From Microvirga sp. BSC39 (GTDB taxonomy: Bacteria; Pseudomonadota; Alphaproteobacteria; Rhizobiales; Beijerinckiaceae), in the NCBI RefSeq assembly GCF_000739015.1, contig NZ_JPUG01000077.1, positions 124,001 through 188,000 of the forward strand: DNA of 64,000 bases. Reading direction: 5' to 3'. How positions within the stretch are numbered: position 1 is the first letter of the stretch; every line of letters starts with the position of its first letter. The notes beneath the pieces were generated by a model. That model was not told the origin of the DNA. It saw nothing but the letters and a program-made list of their open reading frames with translations, and did not search any database. This document shows positions 45,270-53,936 of the stretch, one piece after another. Position numbers and translations under genes: made by a program.

Positions 45270-46625
45270 ATGCAAACCAATTTCACGCCCGATCAGCTGA
45301 GAGATCCCGCCATGGCGGCGTCGGAGAAAATTCTCCGGACCTGCGTTCATTGCGGCTTCTGCACCGCCACCTGCCCGACCTATCTGCTCCTCGGGGACGA
45401 GCTCGATTCTCCGCGCGGGCGCATCTACCTGATGAAGGACATGCTGGAGAGCGGCAAGCCCGCCTCTCCCGAGGTGGTCAAGCACATCGACCGCTGCCTC
45501 TCGTGCCTGTCCTGCATGACCACATGCCCCTCCGGCGTGCATTACATGCACCTGGTCGACCATGCCCGCGCCTATATCGAGGCCACCTATACGCGGCCGT
45601 GGCACGACCGGCTCCTGCGCTGGGTGCTCGCCACCGTGCTGCCCTATCCGAACAGATTCCGCTTCGCGCTCGGCGCCGCCATGCTGGCCAAGCCCCTCAA
45701 AGGCCTCATCGGCGCGCTGCCGCTGCTGGGCCGCCGCCTGCAGGCCATGATCGAGCTGGCGCCCGTGCACGTCCCGCCCCGCACGCCCTTCGACCAGCCC
45801 GGCACCTACACGGCCCATGGGGAGCGCCGCGGGCGCGTCGCCATCCTGTCCGGCTGCGCCCAGCCGGTGCTCAAGCCCGGCTTCAACGAGGCCGCCATCC
45901 GCCTCCTCAACCGCCACGGCATCGACGTGGTGCAGCCGAAGGGGGAGGGGTGCTGCGGCGCGCTCGTCCACCACATGGGCCGGGACGAGCAAAGCCACGC
46001 CTTCGCCAAGCGCAACATCGACGCCTGGATCGCCGAGATGGACGGGGAGGGGCTGGACGCCATCGTCATCACGGCATCCGGCTGCGGCACCACGATCAAG
46101 GATTACGGCTTCATGTTCCGTGAGGACCCGGCCTATGCCGAGAAGGCGGCCCGGGTGTCGGCGCTTGCCAAGGACGTCACCGAATACGTCACGTCCCTGA
46201 CGCTCATGGAGCCCGTGCGCGAGACGGACCTCGTGGTGGCCTATCACTCGGCCTGCTCCATGCAGCATGGCCAGGCCATCCGCACCGAACCGAAGACCCT
46301 GCTGAAGAAGGCAGGATTTACCGTGAAGGATGTGCCGGAAGGGCATATCTGCTGCGGCTCGGCCGGCACCTACAACCTGCTCCAGCCGGAGATCGCCGCC
46401 CAGCTCCGGGCCCGGAAGGTGGCCAATATCGAGCGCACCAAGCCCGACCTCATCGCCACCGGCAATATCGGCTGCATGACCCAGATCGGCCAGGGGACCG
46501 GGATCCCCATCGTCCATACGGTCGAGCTTCTCGACTGGGCGACCGGCGGCCCGATGCCGGAGACCCTGGAGGAAGCCGGCTTCGGCAAGCGCTCCGATCA
46601 TCCGTTAACCATCGCGGCAGAGTAA
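45270..46625 (+). CDS. glcF: glycolate oxidase iron-sulfur subunit GlcF
   Basis: The 451-aa product has two [4Fe-4S] motifs, CVHCGFCTATCP and CLSCLSCMTTCP, then two CCG-type domains (GEGCCGALVHHMGRDEQ, GHICCGSAGTYNLLQ). It passes electrons from GlcDE to the quinone pool. It starts 8 bp after the DUF2585 gene. Confidence 0.94.
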   Translation: MQTNFTPDQLRDPAMAASEKILRTCVHCGFCTATCPTYLLLGDELDSPRGRIYLMKDMLESGKPASPEVVKHIDRCLSCLSCMTTCPSGVHYMHLVDHARAYIEATYTRPWHDRLLRWVLATVLPYPNRFRFALGAAMLAKPLKGLIGALPLLGRRLQAMIELAPVHVPPRTPFDQPGTYTAHGERRGRVAILSGCAQPVLKPGFNEAAIRLLNRHGIDVVQPKGEGCCGALVHHMGRDEQSHAFAKRNIDAWIAEMDGEGLDAIVITASGCGTTIKDYGFMFREDPAYAEKAARVSALAKDVTEYVTSLTLMEPVRETDLVVAYHSACSMQHGQAIRTEPKTLLKKAGFTVKDVPEGHICCGSAGTYNLLQPEIAAQLRARKVANIERTKPDLIATGNIGCMTQIGQGTGIPIVHTVELLDWATGGPMPETLEEAGFGKRSDHPLTIAAE

Positions 46626-46725
46626 GGCTGCTACACTCTTACGCAACGAAATTTTGTTTCCAAACAGCCCCTGCTTGGGCTAAAAGTTAGGAAAGTGTGA
46701 ATTTCAGGACGTAAGAGCCGGCATC

Positions 46726-47424
46726 ATGTCTTCGGGATGGACGTCTTTCAGGAACCGTTTTGGCAAAAAGCAGGATGAGGCCGAGGCTGTGTCTCTCCCG
46801 CCGCAGCAGGGTGGCGGAGCGGCTGCCGCCCCGGCGCTTCCGGCTTCCGCTGCCCCGGAAAAGGCCGAGCCGATCATCGTCCGGCCTAACGGCATGCTCG
46901 ACTCCGTCGGCCAGAAGAACGAGCTGATCCGCGTTCGTTTCGCCAACATGATCGACCGGCTGGAGGAGCTTCGGAGCCTCAAGAAGGACTTTGCCCTCCT
47001 GAACGAGCCGGTGAACGATCTGATCAGGCACTATCCGCAGCTCCAGTCGCGGCTCATGGAAACCGAGGCGGTGCTCAAGCAGGAAACCGAGACGGCCCAG
47101 TCCCTGCGCCGCGAGCTGGGGGATCTCGGCAGCGTCCATGCCCGGACGGTGGACGACCTGAACGCCGCCGTATCCCAGCTGCGCAAGGCGGAATCGAAGA
47201 TCCGCGAGCAGGACAGCTTCATCGAGGACCTGCGCCTCAACGTGAAGGACAAGGAGGCGATTGTCGCCGACTTGGAGAATCAGCTCGCCATCGAGACCGA
47301 GCGGGCCCGCAACATCACGGAAGAGAATCAGGCCCTGCGCCTGGAGGCCCAGGAGGCCGACCAGACGGTGGCCCGCGCCGAGCGGGAGCTCATCGAGACC
47401 CGCGAGCGCAATGGCTTGCTCGAC
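46726..47424 (+). pseudogene. 5' part of a coiled-coil protein gene, interrupted by a mobile element
   Basis: Codons 1-233 of a long coiled-coil protein: a short N-terminus with GWTSFRNRFGKK, an Ala/Pro linker and then heptad-rich helix from about residue 65. At 47422 the frame enters the mobile element and ends after 33 foreign residues (stop at 47521-47523). The continuation is at 62951-63772, and joining them at the GA dinucleotide restores the frame (GLLDHEVKRLQKVAEEQ) for 505 codons. The intact protein resembles SMC/cytoskeletal-type coiled-coil proteins; function unknown. Confidence 0.85.
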
Positions 47425-47450
47425 CATAATCCATCAATTGTGCGACCACA
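47400..47450. other. attL of the 15.5-kb element
   Basis: The host half-site GGCTTGCTC precedes GA (47422-47423), and the element half-site CCATAATCC follows. The inner arm CATAATCC... matches the reverse complement of the right inner arm at 14 of 23 positions. Confidence 0.8.
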
Positions 47451-47789
47451 GGAACCAACACACGATACTTCGATCACTGAAAAACGCTTCGGGTGTTGTG
47501 AGCACAATCTATCCGGTGAGTGACAACAGCCATATTGGATCAGTCCGGTCTTCTACTAACAGACATTCTTACTCACCATCTGATTTAGGACGGTTGGCGG
47601 CTGATCGAACCTAAAAGACCGCGAGACATTTGTGTTCCAGACCATGTGGTTGCCGAGCAACAGCGGTGATTTCAGCAAGAAAGTGACCGCAAACCTTGTT
47701 GATCTCTAGTTGTGATGGTGTTGACGGAAACTACGCTTCCACTAGCTTGGCCGCCGCACAAAAGTGCTTACAAACTTTTTGGGGGCTAC
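47424..47789. other. left-end intergenic region of the element
   Basis: 366 bp without a gene before the RTX protein. It contains TAACAGACATTCTTACT (47557-47573), which recurs with one inserted base at 61063-61080. It presumably includes the RTX promoter. Confidence 0.5.
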
Positions 47790-50435
47790 ATGGCTTTCGA
47801 CGATACCCTGACCAGCGGCGCGGCTGGCGACACACTGCGCGGCGGCTCTGGCGACACGCTTTATATCGTCGATCACACAGGCGTGTTCACTATCGAAGAG
47901 ATGCAGTACACTAGCAACGATACTGTTAGGACTTCACTGAACACCTACGATCTTGATCAAGGGCAGGGCTGGAATATTGAAAACCTTGAGTTCTCCGGTT
48001 CGGGAAACTTCAATGGTTCCGGCAGCATGAACAACAACAGCATCACTGGTGGCGTCGGCAACGATACGCTGATCGGTGATATGGGCTCTGATACTCTTGT
48101 TGGTGGCAAAGGCGATGACCGTCTGATCGGGGGCAGCTACTTCCCTCCGATGCCTCCCAACCCAAATGAGTCCTATAATGACGATGGTACTGTTGACCGC
48201 CTCGAAGGCGGCGAGGGCAACGACAGTTACGTCGTCGGTCGCGGCGATGTGGTTGTTGAGGGAGCAGATGCCGGTATCGACACAGTCGAATATCGCGCTA
48301 CCACCTACGATCCTTACAACCCGGTCACCAGCTATACGCTCACTGACAATGTCGAGAATCTGACCTATTTCGGGATTGGTCCGGGCATCAGACTCGTCGG
48401 AAACGATCTGGACAACGTGATCAAGGTCGACACCGGTGCCAGTGGGTCTGTGACCCTCGACGGCGGCGCAGGCGCTGACACCCTCATCGGCGGCAATGGT
48501 TCTGACACTTATATCGTGAACAGTGTCGACGATGTCGTGATCGACAATGGCGAGCAGTGGAGTGGCGACGACACAGTTATTACTACTCTTAACGAATACA
48601 CCCTCGCCGATGACGTTGAGAAACTGACATTCAATGGCACTGGCAATTTCATCGGGCATGGCAACGAGAACGAGAATACGATCACGGGTGGTGACGGCAA
48701 TGATACGCTGATTGGTGGCGGCGGTTGGGACAAGCTGATCGGCGGAGCAGGTGATGACACCTACGTCGTCGAGAGCAATAGTGAGATTTCAATCACGGAA
48801 GACGTGGACGGTGGAACCGATACAGTTGAAATCGCTGGCTCTGGTGGCGATTTCTGGCTGAACGAGAACGTCGAGAACGCTATCGCAAAGGATCAAGGTG
48901 TTTTTCGCCTGTTCGGGAACGATCTCGACAACGTCCTGACTACGGGCGACGGTAATGATGAAATCCGTGGCGGTTTCGGTGACGATACTATGTCAGGTGG
49001 TATGGGCAACGACATCTACTATGTCTCCAATGTAGGCGATGTGGTCGTTGAAGGTGCCAATGGTGGGGTTGATACTGTGATCTCCGCTTTGGAGAATTAC
49101 ACTCTGGCAGCTACCATCGAAAATCTCATCCTTGCTGGTGGGGATTACTCTGAGGGCGTCGTTGACGGACTAATCAACTCCAATGGCAACGGCAACGATC
49201 TAGCCAACGAGATCACTGGTAATAATGGCAACAACGTTATCAACGCTCTTGGTGGCAACGACACCGTTTTCGGTCTCGGGGGAGACGACACGATAAACGG
49301 CGGGTCTGGCGACGACAAACTCTATGGTGGCGATTACTATAGTGGCTTCGGGTTTGGCAACGACGTGATAAATGGGGAGGACGGAAACGACTCTGTCTTC
49401 GGCGGCTTTGGAGCCGACTCTCTGAGCGGGGGAACTGGCAACGACACACTTACCGGTTTCGATGGCAACGACATGCTCGATGGAGGAGAGGGCAATGACT
49501 GGCTCTATGGCGAATCCGGTAACGACGCCGTTACCGGCGGGAATGGGGATGATGGCCTTCTCGGTGGGAACGGCATTGACATTCTGAAAGGTGGCGATGG
49601 AAGCGATACCCTTTCAGGAGGCAACGGCAGCGACTCCCTCGACGGTGGAGAGGGCTACGATTACGTAGACTTCAACGGCGCTCGGACTGACTTCACTTTC
49701 ACCAAGAACGCCGATGGATCGCTTACCATTACCGACACATGGACGTTCGACGGCGACTTGGGGTCGGATACAATCACTGGGGTTGAAGCCCTCCACTTCC
49801 GCGATGGCATCCTGACGATTTCCGACCTTCTGAAGATGCCAGAGGGCCAGATCACGTTCCCACAGGGTCCGAAAGGCGATCCCGGTCCGCAGGGGCCACA
49901 GGGTCCGCAGGGACCACAAGGTCCACAGGGTCCGACTCCGGCTCCTGCCAAGCAGTCCGATTTCATCGGCAACAGCCGCAGCAACTCGATCTACGGCAAC
50001 GAGATCGACAATGCGATGCATGGTATGAAAGGTGACGACAAACTGTTCGCCTATGATGGCAATGACACTATGATCGGCGGCAACGGCAACGACGCTCTGT
50101 ACGGCGGTGACGGAAACGATGCCTTCGTGTTCGATTACAGGCCGAATGCAAATACCAACAAGGACGCTATCAAAGACTTTGAGGTTGGTCAGGATGAAAT
50201 CTGGCTCGACTCTGCCGATTTCGAGAAGGTCGGCAAAGACGGTGCCCTGAAGGCTGGCGCGTTCTGGACGGACAACACCGGCAAGGCCCATGATAAAGAT
50301 GATCGGATCATCTACGACAAGAACAGCGGTGTTCTTTATTATGACGCCGATGGATCGGGCAAAGGTGCAGCGGTGGCGTTTGCCACGATCAGTAAGAACC
50401 TGAGCTTATCCCATAAGGACTTCCTGATCATCTAA
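47790..50435 (+). CDS. large RTX calcium-binding protein with collagen-like tract
   Basis: The 881-aa product starts MAFDDTLTSGAAGDTLRGGS; GGGGG precedes the ATG. It is built of RTX nonapeptides (GGxGxDxL), such as GGDGNDTLIGGGGWD and GGSGDDKLYGG, alternating with spacer modules of the DTVxxxxxxYTLxxxxENL type. Near residues 692-716 a Gly-x-y run of GPQ triplets resembles collagen. It ends in a type I secretion region (DDRIIYDKNSGVLYYDADGS to DFLII). No catalytic domain is seen, so it is probably a surface or matrix protein. No secretion ABC transporter is carried by the element. Confidence 0.85.
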   Translation: MAFDDTLTSGAAGDTLRGGSGDTLYIVDHTGVFTIEEMQYTSNDTVRTSLNTYDLDQGQGWNIENLEFSGSGNFNGSGSMNNNSITGGVGNDTLIGDMGSDTLVGGKGDDRLIGGSYFPPMPPNPNESYNDDGTVDRLEGGEGNDSYVVGRGDVVVEGADAGIDTVEYRATTYDPYNPVTSYTLTDNVENLTYFGIGPGIRLVGNDLDNVIKVDTGASGSVTLDGGAGADTLIGGNGSDTYIVNSVDDVVIDNGEQWSGDDTVITTLNEYTLADDVEKLTFNGTGNFIGHGNENENTITGGDGNDTLIGGGGWDKLIGGAGDDTYVVESNSEISITEDVDGGTDTVEIAGSGGDFWLNENVENAIAKDQGVFRLFGNDLDNVLTTGDGNDEIRGGFGDDTMSGGMGNDIYYVSNVGDVVVEGANGGVDTVISALENYTLAATIENLILAGGDYSEGVVDGLINSNGNGNDLANEITGNNGNNVINALGGNDTVFGLGGDDTINGGSGDDKLYGGDYYSGFGFGNDVINGEDGNDSVFGGFGADSLSGGTGNDTLTGFDGNDMLDGGEGNDWLYGESGNDAVTGGNGDDGLLGGNGIDILKGGDGSDTLSGGNGSDSLDGGEGYDYVDFNGARTDFTFTKNADGSLTITDTWTFDGDLGSDTITGVEALHFRDGILTISDLLKMPEGQITFPQGPKGDPGPQGPQGPQGPQGPQGPTPAPAKQSDFIGNSRSNSIYGNEIDNAMHGMKGDDKLFAYDGNDTMIGGNGNDALYGGDGNDAFVFDYRPNANTNKDAIKDFEVGQDEIWLDSADFEKVGKDGALKAGAFWTDNTGKAHDKDDRIIYDKNSGVLYYDADGSGKGAAVAFATISKNLSLSHKDFLII

Positions 50436-50441
50436 CGACAG

Positions 50442-50467
50442 AAAGCCCCGCTTCGGCGGGGCTTTTT
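50442..50467 (+). terminator. terminator of the RTX gene
   Basis: AAGCCCCGC-ttcg-GCGGGGCTT followed by TTT, 6 bp after the stop: a classical rho-independent terminator with a UUCG tetraloop. Confidence 0.9.
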
Positions 50468-50873
50468 CAATTCAAGGGTTCCAAGACAAAGGCGCGGCTA
50501 CTGTTGCCGCCTGCCCTTCAGTGACGAGGTGGTAGCAGGCGTTCTTGCTTATGAGCCGTAGGAACACTTGTCGGGACATCGGTCATCACCATCGCGAATC
50601 AACGGGCACAGATCGGCTGACCTCCTGCGACCACAGGAAATCGCTTCGTGATTTTCGTCTAACAGAAAAGCCACACCTGCCTTCCTGACCACGATCCGTC
50701 AAATAAACGACCGCGCGATTACTTGGCTGCCTGACTTTCGGCTGAACAGAAATTTCCCTTTAAGGACAATATGTTACCTGAAATGTGACCCTTGGCAGGG
50801 GGCGTCTCCAAGCCTATGATTTTGGCTTGCCCGCTGGTGGGCATGAGAGATGCAACAATGTGACGCGCATAGC

Positions 50874-50947
50874 AAAACACCCCTGAAAGCCGCCGTAGGA
50901 AGCGGTTCGCAGGGGTGCTCTGATTTTGGGGCCTATCTGAATTAAGC
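50874..50947 (-). ncRNA. candidate antisense RNA opposite the leader of the winged-helix gene
   Basis: On the minus strand a -35-like TTGGCA (50977-50982) and a -10-like TAATCT (50954-50959) are 17 bp apart. Transcription from about 50947 would run about 75 nt to a hairpin CACCCCTG/CAGGGGTG (50878-50917, with inner CCGC/GCGG) followed by TTTT, a rho-independent terminator in that direction. The RNA would be complementary to the plus-strand leader 90 nt before the winged-helix gene. This is the layout of plasmid copy-control antisense RNAs. Prediction only. Confidence 0.4.
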
Positions 50948-50974
50948 AATCAGAGATTAGCCCCAACATCAGAG
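50918..50974 (+). promoter_or_regulatory. leader with interleaved inverted repeats (pseudoknot or switch)
   Basis: CTCTGATT (50918-50925) can pair with AATCAGAG (50948-50955) or, over 7 bp, with ATCAGAG (50968-50974). TTGGGGC (50926-50932) pairs with GCCCCAA (50960-50966). The first and third pairings interleave, so the RNA must form a pseudoknot or choose between folds. It precedes the gene at 51040. Confidence 0.45.
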
Positions 50975-51039
50975 CCTGCCAACCCCCTTTCGGGGGGAAT
51001 AGCGGAGCTTTGCCTGCTCGTCGCCGAAAGGTGACTGAG

Positions 51040-51681
51040 ATGGCCTACACTTCCCGTTGGAGTGGCAATTTCTGGATTCCACGCCCGGCCCGTGAGCGGA
51101 TGGAAGACCTGATCCAGCGTTACATCCCTACGAAATGGTGCGAGGACGCACGCAAGCTGGTGATGTGCCTTGCTGAGAACCACGCCCTGCGTGATCCCGA
51201 CGAACCGTTCATGATCTGCCGTGAGGGTCTGGCCAAGAAGCTTGGCATCAAAGATTGGACTATGCGCAAGCTGATCCCGCTCTTGATGCGGGCAGGCTTC
51301 GTGGACCGGCTTGAGCACGAGGGTCCAACCCATCGCCCTCTCTACGATGGTAAGGGTAGGCCGGTGATCGGCAGGAACGGCAGGCCCGTGGTGCACAAGG
51401 TTGCCTATGTCTACCGGTTTCAGTTCACCTTCAGGCAGATGTTCCAGCGCGCCATCGGCTGGCTCAAGGCTCGGAAATCGAGCCCTCCGAAAAATAGGGT
51501 AGGATTATCCTCTACAGTTAAGGATAAGGCTCCAAGTAATAATCTTTCAGGGAATAATCATTCCCTGTCTTTCGGAGGAAATAGACGGAGCCCGTTGACG
51601 GAGCCCGATGTTCCCGAAAACGAGAAGGGCATGAGCGAGCGTTTGGCTGAGGCGTTGCGCGGGTTCAGGGGCAGACTCTAA
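51040..51681 (+). CDS. winged-helix protein, possible replication initiator
   Basis: The 213-aa product starts MAYTSRWSGNFWIPRPARER. Residues 35-110 look like a winged helix (KLVMCLAENHAL, GLAKKLGIKDWTMRKLIPLL, RAGFVDRLE), as in plasmid initiators and phage replication proteins; the C-terminus is basic and disordered with Ser/Asn-rich linkers. The long structured leader and candidate antisense RNA make a Rep-like role worth testing. A general transcription factor is the alternative. A start at 51010 would add 10 residues. Confidence 0.5.
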   Translation: MAYTSRWSGNFWIPRPARERMEDLIQRYIPTKWCEDARKLVMCLAENHALRDPDEPFMICREGLAKKLGIKDWTMRKLIPLLMRAGFVDRLEHEGPTHRPLYDGKGRPVIGRNGRPVVHKVAYVYRFQFTFRQMFQRAIGWLKARKSSPPKNRVGLSSTVKDKAPSNNLSGNNHSLSFGGNRRSPLTEPDVPENEKGMSERLAEALRGFRGRL

Positions 51682-51685
51682 CGCG

Positions 51686-51823
51686 ATGTCAGAGGCTGAT
51701 CACCCTCTCCGCTATTGGATCGACCGGCGTTGGGCGTGCGATCCCAAGCTCGTCGGCCTGCGCGAAGGTGACCCGGTTGGCCTTGGCCAAGCGGCTTACG
51801 ACACCATAGAGGTGCGCCCCTGA
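51686..51823 (+). CDS. small hypothetical protein, 45 aa
   Basis: A short frame starts 4 bp after the winged-helix gene stop: MSEADHPLRYWIDRRWACDP at the start and GQAAYDTIEVRP at the end. Codon use resembles its neighbours. It is followed by a GTGC.CCCCTG/CAGGGGGCAC hairpin (about 51812-51837). Unknown function. Confidence 0.4.
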   Translation: MSEADHPLRYWIDRRWACDPKLVGLREGDPVGLGQAAYDTIEVRP

Positions 51824-51933
51824 AGTGCAGGGGGCACCGGCTCTGGCTCGCGACGGAAGGGCGCGGGTAAGGGACGGAATGAGCGTGTAGCCGGGGCGGG
51901 TCTACTCGATCCGACAGACCTGTCAGACGAAAG

Positions 51934-51955
51934 AGGGAGCACGGCTCCCTTATTC
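51934..51955 (+). terminator. terminator-like hairpin
   Basis: AGGGAGC-acg-GCTCCCT followed by TATT. A second perfect hairpin, GTCGCT-tcgc-AGCGAC, lies at about 51968-51983 just beyond the stop of the convergent minus-strand gene. Confidence 0.5.
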
Positions 51956-51989
51956 GCCTCTTGGGTTGTCGCTTCGCAGCGACCGAAGC

Positions 51990-52289
51990 TTAGTGTCGCC
52001 GAGCAAGCAGATTAGTCACTGCAACACCTTGGTCGATTGTGTCGATAACAGCGTCGATCTCCATGCAGATTCCAGCGGGCATCCGGCTTGCCAGCGCACA
52101 CAGACGGGTCCGCAGAGCGGTCACAGTGCGCATGGGCACGCTCGCAGCGATTCTGCTATCCCTGAACTCAAAATCTCGGAGGTATGTTTTTCCGCGCCCG
52201 AGCCACCGGGCAGCAAAGTCACGCTTACTACGTGTTAGACCGATTTCACGCATTCTGATGTAAATTCTTAGCAACATATAGCCCGTCAT
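51990..52289 (-). CDS. DUF6626-like small protein
   Basis: The 99-aa product contains IYIRMREIGLTRSKRDFAAR followed by WLGRGKTYLRD, which matches the signature of the DUF6626 family found on rhizobial chromosomes and plasmids. The rest is helical with Ala/Arg. AGGGG lies upstream of ATG 52289; ATG 52277 is an alternative. A DNA-binding helix-turn-helix is possible. Role unknown. Confidence 0.6.
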   Translation of the reverse strand: MTGYMLLRIYIRMREIGLTRSKRDFAARWLGRGKTYLRDFEFRDSRIAASVPMRTVTALRTRLCALASRMPAGICMEIDAVIDTIDQGVAVTNLLARRH

Positions 52290-52366
52290 GGATACCCCTA
52301 GATAAATAAGTGTAGGCGCAAAGCATATTCATTGAATTCAGCGGTGCCACAACGAAGGAAGTTACT

Positions 52367-52723
52367 ATGACATATGCTGAAGTTAACACCGAAAATCAAT
52401 TGATTGCATCGAACTTGATCCTCAGATATTTAGCGGATGATCGGCAAAGCGTTTGGACTATTCATGAGGCGTGCGTATCCGCGCGAACCATGGCGAATCG
52501 CACGAACGTCCCACCCGATGCCCTCACCAAGCGATATTTAATCGAACACCCGGATCGGGGCTTTTCATTCTCGGTGCGAGCAGTGTGGCGTTGCGGCACG
52601 CTTATGCAGCCTACCGCCACCCACGTTGCATTCGAGCAGTATTGGGATAACAGTGACACTCTCGGCGGTCCGGATGGAGCGCGGCTTGCGGTAAACGAGT
52701 GGCTGCGATCACTCCCTCTATGA
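52367..52723 (+). CDS. hypothetical protein, 118 aa
   Basis: The product starts MTYAEVNTENQLIASNLILR. It has no signal peptide, membrane helix or recognised domain; Trp and charged residues are spread throughout. Its codon use and divergence from the DUF6626-like gene suggest a real gene. AAGGAAG lies upstream of the ATG. Confidence 0.5.
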   Translation: MTYAEVNTENQLIASNLILRYLADDRQSVWTIHEACVSARTMANRTNVPPDALTKRYLIEHPDRGFSFSVRAVWRCGTLMQPTATHVAFEQYWDNSDTLGGPDGARLAVNEWLRSLPL

Positions 52724-52755
52724 GAGGTGAGGTGGAAAGCTAAAGATCACTCTTT

Positions 52756-52953
52756 TCAAAGCTCAGATCGAAGGTCACTAACCTTCTTGGCACAGGCCGA
52801 TTGTGCATCGCGAATTTTTGCCTGCGCCTTTTTCATTTTCTCGGCGCGTTTGCGAGAGTCAGAGAGAGACATGGGCGGGATTGGCTTCGTGGTACCTGCC
52901 GAAGGAGATGAGGGTTTCTGAGGCTTCGCCTCAACGAGTTCAAAGTAGCGCAC
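52756..52953 (-). CDS. small Lys-rich hypothetical protein, 65 aa
   Basis: The frame encodes a Pro/Ser-rich middle (KPSSPSAGTTKPIPPMSLSD) and a charged C-terminal helix (RKRAEKMKKAQAKIRDAQSA). No family is recognised. It may not be translated. Confidence 0.35.
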   Translation of the reverse strand: MRYFELVEAKPQKPSSPSAGTTKPIPPMSLSDSRKRAEKMKKAQAKIRDAQSACAKKVSDLRSEL

Positions 52954-53091
52954 ATTGTATTTAGGCTGCGCAGCGGATCGAACATGCGTCTGAGAGCGAT
53001 AAGGTGATGATTATCTTGGTGTGGCAAGCCTCCCTGATTGCCACACCATCTGAGGCAGGGAGCATCATTGAACCCATCATCCTACGCGATG

Positions 53092-53274
53092 TTACTGTCG
53101 CCATCGAAGCTCGATCAGTTCGACCTCACAACCCGGTTTCTGGCGACGCAATTCCTGTAGGACGAGAGTTTCCAAGGCTTGCAGAGGACGGCCTGACCAT
53201 GTGCTGTGGGTCCATGCGCCGCCTGCGTTGCGGCGGTAACGGTACCGGACGATAGCGAGAGGTCTGATTGTCAC
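53092..53274 (-). CDS. small hypothetical protein, 60 aa, GTG start
   Basis: From GTG 53274 the frame reads VTIRPLAIVRYRYRRNAGGA and ends CEVELIELRWRQ. The beta-strand-like, aromatic/basic pattern resembles small phage proteins. It starts 13 bp after the resolvase stop on the same strand and is probably cotranscribed with it. Confidence 0.4.
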   Translation of the reverse strand: MTIRPLAIVRYRYRRNAGGAWTHSTWSGRPLQALETLVLQELRRQKPGCEVELIELRWRQ

Positions 53275-53287
53275 GAGGCACGTCCGT

Positions 53288-53923
53288 TCACTGTGCAGCG
53301 GCTTCTGAGGACTCACTAACCCTCTTAGCAATCTTTGACACCGTAGCGCGGCTGCACCCGGTTGCAGCTTGAATTTGTGACCATGACGAGCCAGCCTTGA
53401 GCATGGTAGCAATGCCGCTATTTCGGGCGATGTTCTCCTTGCGCCCCTTGTAGAGGCCCGACTCTGCCGCGCGTTTCTGGCCTTGCATCTGGCGACGCCT
53501 GCGGTCCTCGAAGTCCTTGCGGGCTACAGCCGCGAGCATATCGAGCATCATGCCGTTGATTGCGTCGAACATGCGGGCGGTGAAGTCGTCGGAGTTCGCC
53601 TTCGCCATCATCCATGAAGTCGGTAGGTCCAGTGCCACAACCCGAACACGACGGGCGGCGAGTTCAGCCTTCAGTTTCTCCCAATCAGCAGCGTTTAGAC
53701 GACTTAATCTGTCCACCTGCTCCACGAGCAAAATATCCATTGGTCTCGCATCGGTAAGCAGGCGGAACAGTTCAGGGCGGGCAAGCTTCGCGCCACTTTC
53801 ATTCTCGACGTAGAACGCCGCGACGGAAAGACCATGTTCGGCTGCGAAGGTTTCGATGTGCTGTCGAGCGCGGTTTGCATCTTGCTGGTCAGTGGAAGCC
53901 CGGAGATACGCCCGCACAAACAT
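53288..53923 (-). CDS. small serine recombinase (resolvase/invertase family)
   Basis: The 211-aa product has the resolvase catalytic domain: AYLRASTDQQDANRAR with nucleophile S10, then DILLVEQVDRLSRL (with the conserved DRLSR) and a helical E region. The C-terminal 45 residues hold a Hin-type HTH (MLKAGSSWSQIQAATGCSRA). It could resolve element dimers, invert DNA or act in element transfer. Its 5' end abuts a triple GTTCAC repeat. Confidence 0.93.
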   Translation of the reverse strand: MFVRAYLRASTDQQDANRARQHIETFAAEHGLSVAAFYVENESGAKLARPELFRLLTDARPMDILLVEQVDRLSRLNAADWEKLKAELAARRVRVVALDLPTSWMMAKANSDDFTARMFDAINGMMLDMLAAVARKDFEDRRRRQMQGQKRAAESGLYKGRKENIARNSGIATMLKAGSSWSQIQAATGCSRATVSKIAKRVSESSEAAAQ

Positions 53924-53936
53924 GAAGTCCTCGACC

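Larger units (their letters stand above)
50468..51039. other. structured region between RTX gene and winged-helix gene
   Basis: No supported protein gene lies here; a 76-codon minus-strand frame at 50719-50949 lacks family likeness. The right half (50870-51000) is full of inverted repeats and forms the leader of the downstream gene, described under the antisense RNA entry. Confidence 0.5.

Noticed and set aside
47441..50639. A 14-bp repeat TGCGACCACAGGAA at 47441-47454 and 50626-50639, flanking the RTX gene
   Set aside because: One such match is expected by chance in 15 kb, and flanking bases do not agree.
50719..50949. A 76-codon minus-strand gene between RTX and winged-helix genes
   Set aside because: It overlaps the structured leader and has no ribosome-binding site or recognisable protein pattern.
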